NCBI GenBank assembly: GCA_024220525.1
Contig: JAMYWO010000064.1
Span: 8,023 to 20,463, forward strand
Source: Cochliopodium minus
Taxonomy: Eukaryota > Discosea > Himatismenida > Cochliopodiidae
DNA length: 12,441 nucleotides
Direction: 5' to 3'
Position 1 is the first letter of the stretch; each line of letters opens with the position of its first letter. The notes under the pieces are model-generated. The model was given only the letters and a program-made list of their open reading frames with translations, was not told the DNA's origin and did no database searches. This document shows positions 1 through 9,397 of this stretch, piece after piece. The translations under genes were made by a program, and so were the position numbers.

Positions 1-1033
1 TAATAAACAAAAAGAAGAAAATCTGTGTTTTGAATCCATCATATGAGAACTCCAATTCGATCTTTGCACAATATGATTCGGAATATTGCGATCCAGCTCT
101 TTATTTCAAGGATGAAGAATATCTGTTCGATTATGTGATGATAAAAAAGGCAACTGCCTCACAACAGATAAGAGATCTATCAAAGATGGATTATTATCTT
201 TTCTTGAATCTATGTGATGGAGCTCCTGATGAAGATAGAGCAGGAAGAGAGGTTGTTGAATTATTGGGTAACTATTCAAAAAATTTTTAAAAAAGAAAAG
301 ATACAAAGCATATATCATCTATAGATTTTGAATATCTTTACAAAATAATAGAAAATCATCTCAAATCATAAGCTCAAATAACTCTTCTCTCCAAATCAAA
401 TTTATTATATTATTTAAATTATATATTTTATTATTTATTCAGTGAAAATATTTCTTTTGAATTATTTCAAATCTAAAAAAATTCTTTTCGATTATTTAGA
501 ACAATATAACCTTGCTTTCACAGGAGCAAACTCAAAAAATTTTGATTCAAAAAAAGAAACACAAAAAAAGCTGGCACACTATTATGGTGTCAAAACTCCA
601 CAATTTGGATTCGCATACACAAAAGAAGAATCAGAAGAAGTGATTGAGTATTTGAAATATCCTGTCATTGTGAAACATTTTAATGGGTATGGAAGCATCG
701 GAATGACTTCAAATTCTAAATGCGAAAATATTGATCAATTTAGAGTTGAAGTTGAACGTGTTTTGAATCTCTTTGGAGGTAAAATGAAAAAAAAAATTAA
801 ATAAAAAAATTAATAAGAAAAAAAAAATGAATAATAAAATTCTACAATAAAAAAAATAAATAAAATAATTTTAAATTTAAAAAATGAACGAAAAAAAAAG
901 AATTTTTTTACAAAATTAAAAAAAGATTTTTTATCTAGGAGTTTTGATTGAAGAGTTTATAGAGGGAAGAGAATTTAATGTTTTGGTTTCTGAAAATGCA
1001 GAGGANTGCAGGATTCTCAAATACATTGAATGA
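1..1033 (+). CDS. ATP-grasp protein, D-Ala-D-Ala ligase-like; 5' end outside window, C-terminal part missing
   Basis: Exons are <1-267, 500-778 and 939-1033; all junctions are GT-AG and in frame. The first exon is open to the window edge. Readable family landmarks in order: NLCDGAPDEDRAG, then VVELLEQYNLAFTGANS across the first junction, YPVIVKHFNGYGSIGMTS (nucleotide-binding subdomain), and VLIEEFIEGREFNVLVSENA. These match the ATP-grasp fold of D-Ala-D-Ala ligase-type proteins, which join a carboxylate and an amine using ATP; the substrate here is unknown. The frame reaches TGA at 1031, eight codons after an ambiguous base at 1006, so the C-terminal lobe with the metal-binding E..N motif is absent, and I do not find it in 1034-1321. 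An alternative in-frame acceptor at 443 would add 19 residues. It is either a sequencing/assembly break or a true truncation. Family is fairly sure, function is not. Confidence 0.72.
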
Positions 1034-1321
1034 ATCAAATTTTTTTTTAACGATTTTTTTTTTTTATTTAATTAATTCATTTCGATTGTTAAGAAATAAC
1101 ATCTACGATCAATTTTCATCACCAAATGAGAAATTTTTTTCTTTTGGAAAATGTGTTTAGATAACTTATATTTTTAACACGAAAAAAAAATCAACTTTTT
1201 TAGAGATAAATCTTCAAATTCACAATTGATCTTTACATTTAGTGTATGGTGATTTGCATAAGAATTAAATAACAAGAAAAGAAAATTTGATTTTTTTTTC
1301 AAAGATCTTATAAAAAAAAAA
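1034..1321. other. Spacer between ATP-grasp remnant and CoA-transferase gene
   Basis: These 288 bases have long T and A runs and no convincing exon. If the n at 1006 is an extra base, the shifted frame reads E-D-A-G and stays open to about 1160, but it quickly becomes Phe/Leu-rich with no family resemblance. The promoter of the following gene must lie here; no TATA-like element stands out from the AT background. Confidence 0.5.
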
Positions 1322-3521
1322 ATGAGATTGAATAAATCAAAATTAAAGAGAATTTTCTTCAACAAAAAATTTTCATTCAACAAAAATAAATCTTTCTATA
1401 CCACATTGAACAATAATGGTCCATTGAATGGATATAAAGTGTTGGATATGTCCAGGTAAAAAAAAACTAAAAAAAATAAAATTAAAGATTTATAATATCC
1501 ATTCAGGATTCTTGCTGGACCATATGCAACTCAATTATTGGGTGATGCAGGAGCAGAAATTTATAAAATAGGTGAATGATATAATAATTGAAAAGTTTGA
1601 AGAAAATTAAAATATTTTAAGATTAATTAATTAATGATCAAGATAAAATAAAAACAATTTTTAAATAAAATATTTAAATAAGAAAACAAAATTTAAATTT
1701 ATATTTTTGATCATTTTTAAAGAAAATCCTGTGAATGGTGATGACACAAGACAATGGGGACCTCCGTTCACAGAAAAAGGAAACGAAAGCGCATATTTTC
1801 TAAGTGTAAACAGAAATAAAAAGTCATTGGCGGTGGATTTCAAAGCAGAGGAAGGAAAACAAATAATCTACGATTTGGCCAAAAAATGTGATGTTTTGAT
1901 AGAGAATTTTCCACATGGGAAAATGGATCAATTAGGCTTTGGTTACGAAAAAATGAAAGAAATAAACCCTTCTTTGATTTATACTTCGATTACTGGGTAA
2001 TAATAAAAATCTAAATATTAAAAAAATTTTATTTTTTATTTTTATTTATTTTTTTAAAATTTAAATTATTGATTTAGATTATTTTTTTAAAATATTATCA
2101 ATAACTTTTTTTTCTAGCTTTGGATCAAGTGGTCCTTATTCTCAAAAACTCGCATACGATGTAATTATAGCGGGAACAGGAGGATTGTTGGATGTAACAA
2201 ATATTTTCACCACATTAATTTTACACATTATATTATATTAATGTTTCAAAAAAAAAAAAGATAACAGGAACTGAAGAAGAGCCTGTAAAGGTAGGAGGTA
2301 TCAAAATAAAAGATTAAAATTTTTTTTTCATTTTTATTATTAAAAAATACCCATTGATTTTTCATTTTTTTTTAAATTTAGTTGCGATCATAGATATTTG
2401 TACAGGTAGTCAAACATACGGCTCCATTTTAGCTGCATTACTCCACAGAGCCAAAACAGGTCATGGTCAAAAAATAGAAATATCTTTGTTTGACGTGACA
2501 CTAGGTAAAAAAAATTCTTTTTTACAATTTTTTTAATTTAATAATTTTTTATTAAAAAAAATTTTTATTAATTTTATTTTTTATTACTTTTTAGCTTCTT
2601 TGGCGAATACTGCAAGTAACTATTTGATAGGAAAGGAAATTCCAAAAAGAATGGGAACAGCACATTCCTCCATAGTACCATATCAAGCATTTAAAACATC
2701 GGGTAAAATTTTAAAAAAAAAAATTAAAAAAATAAAAAATAAAAAATAAATAAAAAATAAAAAATAAAAAATAAAAATAAAATCAATAAAAATATAACAG
2801 AAAAAAATAAAAAATAAAAAAAATGAAGATAATCAAAGAAAATAAAAAATAAAAAATAAAATAAAAATAAAAATTTAGTTTAAAATAAAAAAATAAAAAA
2901 AAATTTTCTTTAGATAGCTTTGTAATTGTTGGTGCTTTGAATGATTCTCAGTTTAAACGTTTGAGCTATGCTCTTGGTGTGGCTTATTTATCCGAAGATC
3001 CCCGCTTTTCCACAAACCCCAACAGAGTGAAAAACAAGAAAGATTTGTTGCCCATCTTGGAACAACTCTTTTTAAAAAACACCAAAAACTATTTCATTGA
3101 TTTGTTAGACAAAAATAAAGGTAAAAAAAGATTTTTATATTTTAAAATATTTATTGTTTAATTTTTTTTGATCTTGTTAAATTTAAATTAATTTTATTTC
3201 ATTTTATTTAATTTTATTTTAAAATTATTTTTTTATTTCCTTCAAGTTCCTGTTGGCCCAATTAACAACATGAAAGAAGTGTTCGAAGATCCTCATGTGA
3301 AACATCGTGGAATAGTCAAAACTCTGTGTCATCCAACATCAGGCAACATCGATCTTGTCGGTCCTGCTCCCATCTTTGGAGAGACTCCTCTTAGTGTCAG
3401 ACTGCCTCCTCCCCTATTGGGACAACATACTGAGGAAATATTAAGTCGTGAATTGGGTTATTCTAAACAAAAAATTTTTCAACTCGAAAATGATAACATT
3501 ATCAAATCTCACAAAAATTAA
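1322..3521 (+). CDS. SUGCT: Succinyl-CoA:glutarate CoA-transferase-like, mitochondrial (CaiB/BaiF family III)
   Basis: Nine exons: 1322-1455, 1507-1571, 1723-1996, 2118-2193, 2261-2297, 2382-2504, 2595-2702, 2914-3120 and 3247-3521. They sum to 1299 nt, 432 aa plus TAA, close to the human enzyme. Residues 1-34 are rich in Lys, Asn and Phe and have no acidic residue, as expected of a mitochondrial presequence. Then come [11 protein letters not shown], the [20 protein letters not shown] stretch, [25 protein letters not shown], an IIDICTG block whose Asp200 aligns with the catalytic Asp169 of formyl-CoA transferase, [26 protein letters not shown] and [15 protein letters not shown]. In the SUGCT family the reaction moves CoA from succinyl-CoA to glutarate in the matrix, salvaging glutarate from lysine and tryptophan breakdown. 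Glutarate as substrate is inferred from likeness; other dicarboxylates are possible. Confidence 0.9.
2703..2913 (+). repeat. A-rich (AAAAAT)n-like microsatellite filling CoA-transferase intron 7
   Basis: This 211-nt intron is almost wholly runs of A broken by single T (AAAAAT, AAAAT, AAATA units), the longest of the gene's introns. The donor is GTAAAA and the acceptor CTTTAG. It is a simple-sequence tract likely to vary in length between strains and to give assembly errors. Confidence 0.7.
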
Positions 3522-3980
3522 ATTATTTATTTTTCTCAACCTATTTATTGTCTCTAAACATATTTTTTTTTATATCTTATTAAATATAAAGGTGAAATAA
3601 ATCTGATGCTTGTTTTGAAACCATCAAGGTATAAAATCTGATTGAATGTTGTTTATTCTTTGATTTATTGGGAAATTGTATCCCTAATACTTATTAATTC
3701 AAAAATTGTATAACTTGTGATTTTGCATAAAATGAGATTTCTGATCAGGGAATGTGGATAGAAGGGTTGAAATTATGATATCTACAAGAAATATAAATGG
3801 CAAAAAATTTTTTCAACTCGTCTCAATAAAAAGTTATCCACTTTATTTTTACAAATTTTCGAAATCATCCCTTGTATACTTGCTAAATCTCTTCTATTTC
3901 CAATTTTTTTCCATTTATATTTATTTAATAAATAAAAATAAAAATCAATAAACGTAATTAGAAAATCCCATATCTAAAGA
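3522..3980. other. Intergenic region between CoA-transferase and ubiquitin hydrolase genes
   Basis: These 459 bases hold the 3' flank of one gene and the 5' flank of the next, both on the plus strand. A 65-codon open frame at 3754-3951 has no recognisable family and a Phe/Tyr/Ile-rich composition typical of translated AT-rich spacer. A 20-nt string at 3801-3820 nearly repeats one at the end of the preceding gene (3468-3486). No RNA gene is visible. Confidence 0.6.
3596..3601 (+). promoter_or_regulatory. Candidate polyadenylation signal AATAAA of the CoA-transferase gene
   Basis: A canonical AATAAA lies 75 nt after the TAA stop and is followed within 20 nt by GT-rich sequence (TGATGCTTGTTTTG). 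In DNA this AT-rich the hexamer occurs often by chance, so the call rests on position only. Confidence 0.4.
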
Positions 3981-6900
3981 ATGGAGAAAAAAGATTTCAT
4001 GATGGCCCTCCAAAGTCCATTGCCAAGAGAAATATTGTTCCACAAAGCAAGAATAATGGACAAAAAACAAACCTACAAGGACAATTACATCCTGCTCACC
4101 AAATCATCAAACACAAATGCAAATCTGATCGATACATCAAACAAAGAAATGGAGGAAGAAGATCCATTGTTGAGAGAACCCAAATTCTATATCTATCCAA
4201 AAGGAAAGATATATGATCTCATGAGCAACAAGGAGATCATCAAAAAGATAGGATCTGGCTTGGTCAATATGGGCAACACATGTTTTTTGAATTCTACTCT
4301 ACAATGCCTATTATATGCCCCTCTCTTGAACAAGCATCTGATCAGTAGGGAGCATTCCCAATCCTGCACCATGATTGGATTCTGTTCGATGTGTGAGATG
4401 GAAAGATTGGCCATTGAGACTTCTCAATCCAAACGTCCCATCGCCCCCAAGAAAATCATCTCCAATCTCAAAAGTAAGAAAAATATCAAAAAAATTTTTA
4501 AAAATATATAATCCTCCTTTCTATAATCTCATCCATAATGAGATTTGATCAAATATAATAATGGAATTTTAAATTTGATGTCTTATCAAAAGATTCATTT
4601 AATCAAATAAGATCACCAGAATTGTATAATGATTTGTATTGGAATCTCAATTTATTATATTTCCTCTTCACAATTATATAAAAAAAAAAAAAACAATTAT
4701 CTTATATTTGAATCACAAAAAAAAAAAATCAAAAATTCAAAAGGATCAGAAAGTTTTAACTTTATTTTTCCATAAGTTTAATTTCTTTTTTGTATTTGAG
4801 AAATTGTTCTTATTGTTACTATTTTTAATTTAATTTTTAATTTTTTTTTTAATTTTTAAATCGAATTTTATTTTTAATTTTATTTTAAATTTTATTTTAT
4901 TTATTTTTAAGAAATTTCAAAACTTTTGAGATTTGGAAGACAAGAAGACTCGCACGAGTTCCTGAGATGTCTCCTCGACAACATGCTCCAAGCGACTGTC
5001 CACGAGCACAAAAAGTTGGAACAAAGAGAAATCGACACCTCCTTCATCTCCCAATGTTTCGGAGGATATTTACAAAGTCAGGTCAAGTGTTCTAATTGTG
5101 GTTATGAATCCAACAAAGTTGATCCATACATGGTAAAAAAAAAAAATTAAAAAAAAAAATTTAAAAAAAAAAATTTAAAAAAAAAAATTTAATATTTTTT
5201 ATCGTTTCGTTTATGAATTAATTATAAATTAAAAAAAAATTAACAAAAAATTTTAAAATTTTTTTTTTTTCAATATTTCGGATCGTTTGGTTTATGAATT
5301 ATAAATTTTTTTGAATTAAACTTATTTATTTCGTTTTGTTGATCAATAAAAAGGATTTTTATTTTTAAAAAAATTTATTTAAAAAAAAATTAAAAAAATA
5401 TTTCCATTGAATTCTTTTTGATCCTTTTTTTTTTCCTTCTTCTAGGACATTAACTTAGAGATCGTTGGAAATACTTTGCAGGACTCTTTCAAAGCTTTCA
5501 CCAAACCAGAAATCCTCGACAACTCCAACAAATACAAATGCTCTTCGTAAAATAATATAAACAAATATTTTATTTTTATTTTATTTAATGTTTGAGAATT
5601 TTTTAATGATTAATTTCATTTTTAATTTTAATTTTCTTGGATTTAGTTAAAAAAATTTTCTATTTTTAATTTTAATTTCTTTATTTATTTTTTTTTAAAA
5701 GATGTAAACAAGAAACAAGAGCCAAAAAACAATTGACCATTTATACCCTCCCTCCAGTATTGACGATTTCCTTGAAGCGATTCAACTTGTTCGGAAACAA
5801 AGTCAACAAAAAATTGGCCTACCCCACCTCCATTGATCTCAAACCCTACATCTCTCCTAACAGTGTAAGTATTTTCATTTATTTTTATTAATTATATTTG
5901 ATTTAAGTATTTTTTTAACCATATTTTTTTTTTAATTTTAAATTTTAAATTTTATTTTTTTTTCCAATTTTATTACATTTTTATTTATTTTTATTTATTA
6001 TTTTTTCAATAGAAAATAGCAGGAAAAGAAAAAAATTACGAACTTTTCGGAGTGTTGGTACATGCAGGAGCCACCACCAACTGCGGTCACTACTACTCCT
6101 ATGTAAAAAGTTTTGGAGGAGGCTGGTACTGCATGGATGATGAAGACGTCACTGTTTCGTAATATTTTTTAATTTTTTTAAATTTTAATTAATTTTTTTT
6201 TTAATTAATTTTTTTTTTAATTTTTTTTTAACAACATTCAAAATTTTTTACCTTTTTTTTTTAAAAGATCTCTTTCACAACGTGTTTTGAATGAGAAACC
6301 TTACCTTTTGTTTTATAAGTGCGTCGATGAGGTGAAGCCTAATTTCTCAAACTCTAACGGGATTCCCTCTGTCTTAAATGGGAAGATGGGGAAGAAAGAT
6401 TTACAAGAGATCGAAAAAATCTTTAGAAATAAAAAAAATGTAAAAAAAATTTTAAAAAAAATTATTCTCAAAAAAAATCACAATATATAAAAATATTTAA
6501 AAAATTTCTTAATAATATATTTTTTTTTAATATTCATTTTTTTAGAATGAAGAATTAAGTAATGATCTTTCACCTCGTCCTCCTTCCAGTGAAAGTGAAA
6601 CAGAGGAAGGAAGCAAACAAAACAAAGAAGGAGAAAAAAAGAAGAATAAAAAGAAAGAGAAAAAAGAAAAGAAAGACTCTTCTTCTTCTCCTTCCCCATC
6701 ATCTACTTCTACCACCTCTCCTCTCATTGCTCAAACTAGTCGTAAATGGTTCACCAAATCAGATCCTAAGGAATCTCTCCTGAAAAAACCTCTTAACAAA
6801 ATTGTGGACAGTAAAAGTTTTGAAACAGTAAAGAGCAGGATGATCATGTCTAAACATCCTGCCTTCAAAAAAAATTCTGAAAACTGGGAAAACGCCAAAT

Positions 6901-7202
6901 CTTCAAATCTTCAAATCAAATCCAACATTGAGAGTCAAATGAGACAAGAAAGAGTAGTCCGTGGTAAGATCTTGGATTCTTATGATAGAGAAATTGATTT
7001 GGGTAGGGTCAAAAAGGAGAGAAAACGTAAAGAGTTTAATTCTGATCCTTTTAATTCCTTTCAAAACGTTGAGAACAAGAAGAGAAGGACAGATGGACCT
7101 TCCTTTGGAAACAACAAAAGATTTGCAAGTGGAAGACCTAATAAATCTACTGATCATAGAAGATTTAGAAGAGCAATGAGCAGATGGAACAAAAGAAACT
7201 AA
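3981..7202 (+). CDS. Ubiquitin carboxyl-terminal hydrolase, USP36/USP42-like
   Basis: Seven exons: 3981-4473, 4912-5132, 5446-5546, 5702-5864, 6013-6158, 6268-6439 and 6546-7202. They sum to 1953 nt, 650 aa plus TAA. The USP domain spans about residues 91-385. It has the Cys box [19 protein letters not shown] (Cys101), the QED box [13 protein letters not shown], two CxxC pairs for a structural zinc (Cys224/227 and 270/273), [13 protein letters not shown], and the His box NCGHYYSYV (His352) with Asp368 in WYCMDDEDV. All catalytic residues are present, so it should remove ubiquitin from proteins. The tail has a Lys run (461-475), a Ser/Pro/Thr run, and [19 protein letters not shown] followed by FNSFQ (578-605), recalling the basic C-terminal motif of nucleolar USP36. 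Nucleolar action is inferred. The ATG at 3981 is chosen because residues 15-40 resemble the USP36 N-terminal region. Confidence 0.92.
4474..4911 (+). other. Long first intron of the ubiquitin hydrolase gene, with palindromes
   Basis: At 438 nt this is the longest intron in the window; aligned protein families show no residues missing across it, so it hides no exon. It contains a perfect 8-bp hairpin (AATCTCAT, 5-nt loop, ATGAGATT; 4525-4545) running into a perfect 12-bp palindrome ATTTGATCAAAT (4543-4554). The stretch 4510-4680 is less homopolymeric than the window's other introns, as if inserted. Confidence 0.55.
5191..5307 (+). repeat. Imperfect direct repeat in ubiquitin hydrolase intron 2
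   Basis: The 313-nt intron 5133-5445 contains ATCGTTTCGTTTATGAATT with ATAAATT nearby (5201-5230) and again ATCGTTTGGTTTATGAATT with ATAAATT (5282-5307). They differ by one substitution and a 4-nt gap, and each is preceded by AATATTT. Just upstream are three or four units of an A-run followed by TTT (about 5134-5192). This is probably local slippage or duplication. Confidence 0.6.
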
Positions 7203-7361
7203 TCTCAAAAATTTTTTTAAGAACCTTTTATAATTTATTTATTAAAAAAAAAAATTTAAAACAAAAAAAAACTTTTCTTTAAACAAAATTTATTAATTTT
7301 TTACACCTTTAAAATAATACACACTTTTACAAATAAATATAACACTTTTTCTATTTCCTTG
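7203..7361. other. Convergent 3' spacer between ubiquitin hydrolase and nucleotidase gene
   Basis: Only 159 bases separate the TAA of the plus-strand gene from the TAA of the minus-strand gene, so the 3' untranslated regions probably overlap. A minus-strand AATAAA (plus TTTATT, 7289-7294) lies 67 nt beyond the minus-strand stop and is a candidate polyadenylation signal. A plus-strand AATAAA at 7332-7337 could serve the other gene. Confidence 0.5.
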
Positions 7362-9002
7362 TTAGTCAGAAGGAGAGTAAGAAGGCCTCTTGAAATAAAA
7401 GGAGAACAAGATGGCTGAGAGAATGATGAAAATACCACCCACAGCAGACAACAAGTAATAAACTCCAGTTCCAGCAACAGTCTGAACATAGTTTTGCTTA
7501 GGATAGCTATCCAACTTTAAAAGAGAAAATCCAAGAGCCAAAGAAACATCATGCTCATCAACTCTATCAACGATTTCAATGTTTTGATTTTCATCAAAAC
7601 CAAATCCACGAGACCAAATAGAAGACAAGTAAAAGGCTTGAAAACAAAAGTTCTCAGGATCGCTGATGTACTTTTTGGTGTAATCGTTCAAGTCAAGAGA
7701 ACACAAATTAAGTGCTGCGTCGTTCATTTTTTTGGGAGTAGCCTCATTGTAACCAATATTCAAAAATTTGGCGGTTTTTTCAACAATGGAACCTCTTGTA
7801 ATGAATTTACCGTTCAAAGGAGGTTGATAGATGTCATTGAAACCACAAGATGTTTTGGTGCAACTTTTGTCAAACAAAGAAGAAATCAAGGAAGAACAAA
7901 GAGCAGAATCAGATGTTCCGATCATATCTCTTTGAAGCGCTTCGCTGAATCTTTTGAAATCTTTTGGCAAACATGGGTTCAAAACATTTCCTTTCTCATC
8001 TGCTTTATCCAATTTCTTTTCAAATAATTCTCTTGAGGAGTTTATACCATAACCCAAGTAGGAGTGTTCATACAGTTTGTATGTTTCTCCTCTGAAGCTG
8101 CGAGTTGCTCCTCCCTTTTGTGTTTGTTCAGGAACAAAAACGATTTGTGTAGAACCTATTTCTACATCATGAACACCAACAAATGATGGAGATTGGCTAT
8201 TTAAAATAATATTTAATTTATAATTTTGAAAGAAAAAAATTTAAAATTTCTTTGATATTTCTTTGTTATTTAATTTTAATTTCTATAGTATTTCTTATTT
8301 TTTTTTCCAGTTTTACCTTTTTTCTTTGTTTGGTATATTGTTATTCTTTTGGAGGGTATTATATAAATAGTTGGTGGATAACCATAAAGATAATCCCTCT
8401 TCAGATCCTCCCATCACCTCTATATGATCCCTTTCAAAAACAAAATCAGTCATTGTTAATCTACGATTGATATATTCAAACAATTTGTTGGAATCTTGTT
8501 TCTTCTTCAATCCCAATTCCTCTTTTGCCAAAAAATAAACTGGTATTTCTCTCATTTCTTTTTTGGGAACATTTTGATCAATAAAATCAAATAATGGTTT
8601 GAGATATGTTTCTAATTCATTAAAGCTTTTTCCTTCAAATTCATTTATACCTTTGAGGAATTATATGAATTATTTTTTCTAAAATGAATTTTTGTTTTTT
8701 TTTTTACTGGGTGAAACTATAAACTTTGATTCTTTTCCAATACTGGTTTTATTGTTCACATTGAAGAGATATAATATGGTTGATTGAGAAGATGCTAAAA
8801 TAAAAATTTTAATTTTGATTATTCATTAAAAAAAAATCACTTTTGTGTTATATATGTTTATATATTAAGTTAAATTACCTTCAAATACAATCATTCTTGT
8901 TGGAGATCTTTCGATCTTTGCAACCGGCAATATTATCACAATTAGCAATCCAATCAAAAATAAAGGAACACTTGTGAGTAAAATAAGTCTTTTGCTTAAC
9001 AT
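7362..9002 (-). CDS. GDA1/CD39 family membrane protein with degenerate catalytic motifs (probable pseudoenzyme)
   Basis: Minus-strand exons are 9002-8879, 8794-8708, 8650-8317 and 8196-7362: 1380 nt, 459 aa plus TAA. An N-terminal anchor (about residues 5-29) and a C-terminal membrane segment (427-450) flank a lumenal or extracellular domain, the CD39 layout. Compared with the neighbouring paralog, ACR1 DAGSSATR becomes EASSQSTI (41-48), ACR2 ATAG becomes AKEE (112-115) and ACR4 DLGGASTQ becomes DVEIGSTQ (192-199). ACR3 GSEEGLSLWLSTN with the catalytic-base Glu155 is kept, as are the cysteines. Nucleoside phosphatases bind phosphate through ACR1 and ACR4, so ATP/ADP hydrolysis is doubtful; a binding or regulatory role is inference. 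The frame is intact, arguing against a plain pseudogene. An in-frame ATG at 9089 could add 29 basic residues. Two introns present in the paralog are absent. Confidence 0.87.
8197..8316 (-). other. Intron 3 of the degenerate nucleotidase gene
   Basis: The donor GTAAAA (8316-8311) and the acceptor AATAG (ending 8197) have the same phase as the matching intron of the paralog (10902-10840), restoring a Ser codon AG|C in both. The coding end before this donor is seven codons longer here than in the paralog, adding Asn/Lys-rich residues just before the junction. Confidence 0.75.
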
Positions 9003-9111
9003 TTTGAATTGCAAAAACTTTTTAATTTTGTGATCGTTTTGTTTTGTTTTTTTTTTAATTTCTTTTTCATATGTGGACCAGAAAAACATTTTTTAAATTA
9101 TTTTTTTCAAA

Positions 9112-9127
9112 TGGATCGAAATGGATT
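9112..9127 (-). promoter_or_regulatory. Upstream motif AATCCATTTCGATCCA of the degenerate nucleotidase gene
   Basis: On the minus strand this 16-mer lies 110 nt before the ATG at 9002 and 23 nt before the in-frame ATG at 9089. It matches 15 of 16 bases of a motif in the corresponding place upstream of the paralog (11673-11688). It is either a shared regulatory site or promoter DNA retained since duplication. Confidence 0.5.
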
Positions 9128-9397
9128 GAAAAAATATAATAATGAGATGGATTGGAGTAAGAATTCTCCTAATAAAAATACAGAGCAAGTGGACTTGGAC
9201 AAGAGACCAACAAAAACCTATACTTATTGAAGATAAGAAATAATTTGTTTTTTTTTTTGGTCCATCTCAAAAAATTTGCGAACATTTCAAAATTGAATAA
9301 AATGATACACTTATACATTTCCATTTAGTAGTGACCTTATTAACTGATTAAATTCTTAAAAGGGGCTTTTAATTTTATAATTATATTAAATATGGTG

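Noticed and set aside
978-1160. Shifted frame continuing past the ambiguous base in the ATP-grasp gene
   Set aside because: Beyond the first few residues it is Phe/Leu/Asn-rich with no ATP-grasp C-terminal motifs, so it is not a convincing continuation.
1174-1383. 69-codon minus-strand open frame at the start of the CoA-transferase gene
   Set aside because: Overlaps the presequence exon on the other strand; Phe/Leu/Lys-rich noise.
3754-3951. 65-codon open frame in the intergenic region
   Set aside because: Phe/Tyr/Ile/Lys-rich translation of AT-rich spacer, no motif, no splice partner.
6478-6783. Antisense and alternate-frame open frames over the last exon of the ubiquitin hydrolase gene
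   Set aside because: Caused by the AAG/GAA-rich Lys run of the real exon read in other frames.
7551-8027. 158-codon plus-strand open frame opposite the nucleotidase gene
   Set aside because: It is the antisense shadow of the well-supported minus-strand exon 4; its translation has no family likeness.
9111-9230. 40-codon open frame upstream of the degenerate nucleotidase gene
   Set aside because: No likeness to any family, and it overlaps the motif shared with the paralog's upstream region; more likely promoter DNA.
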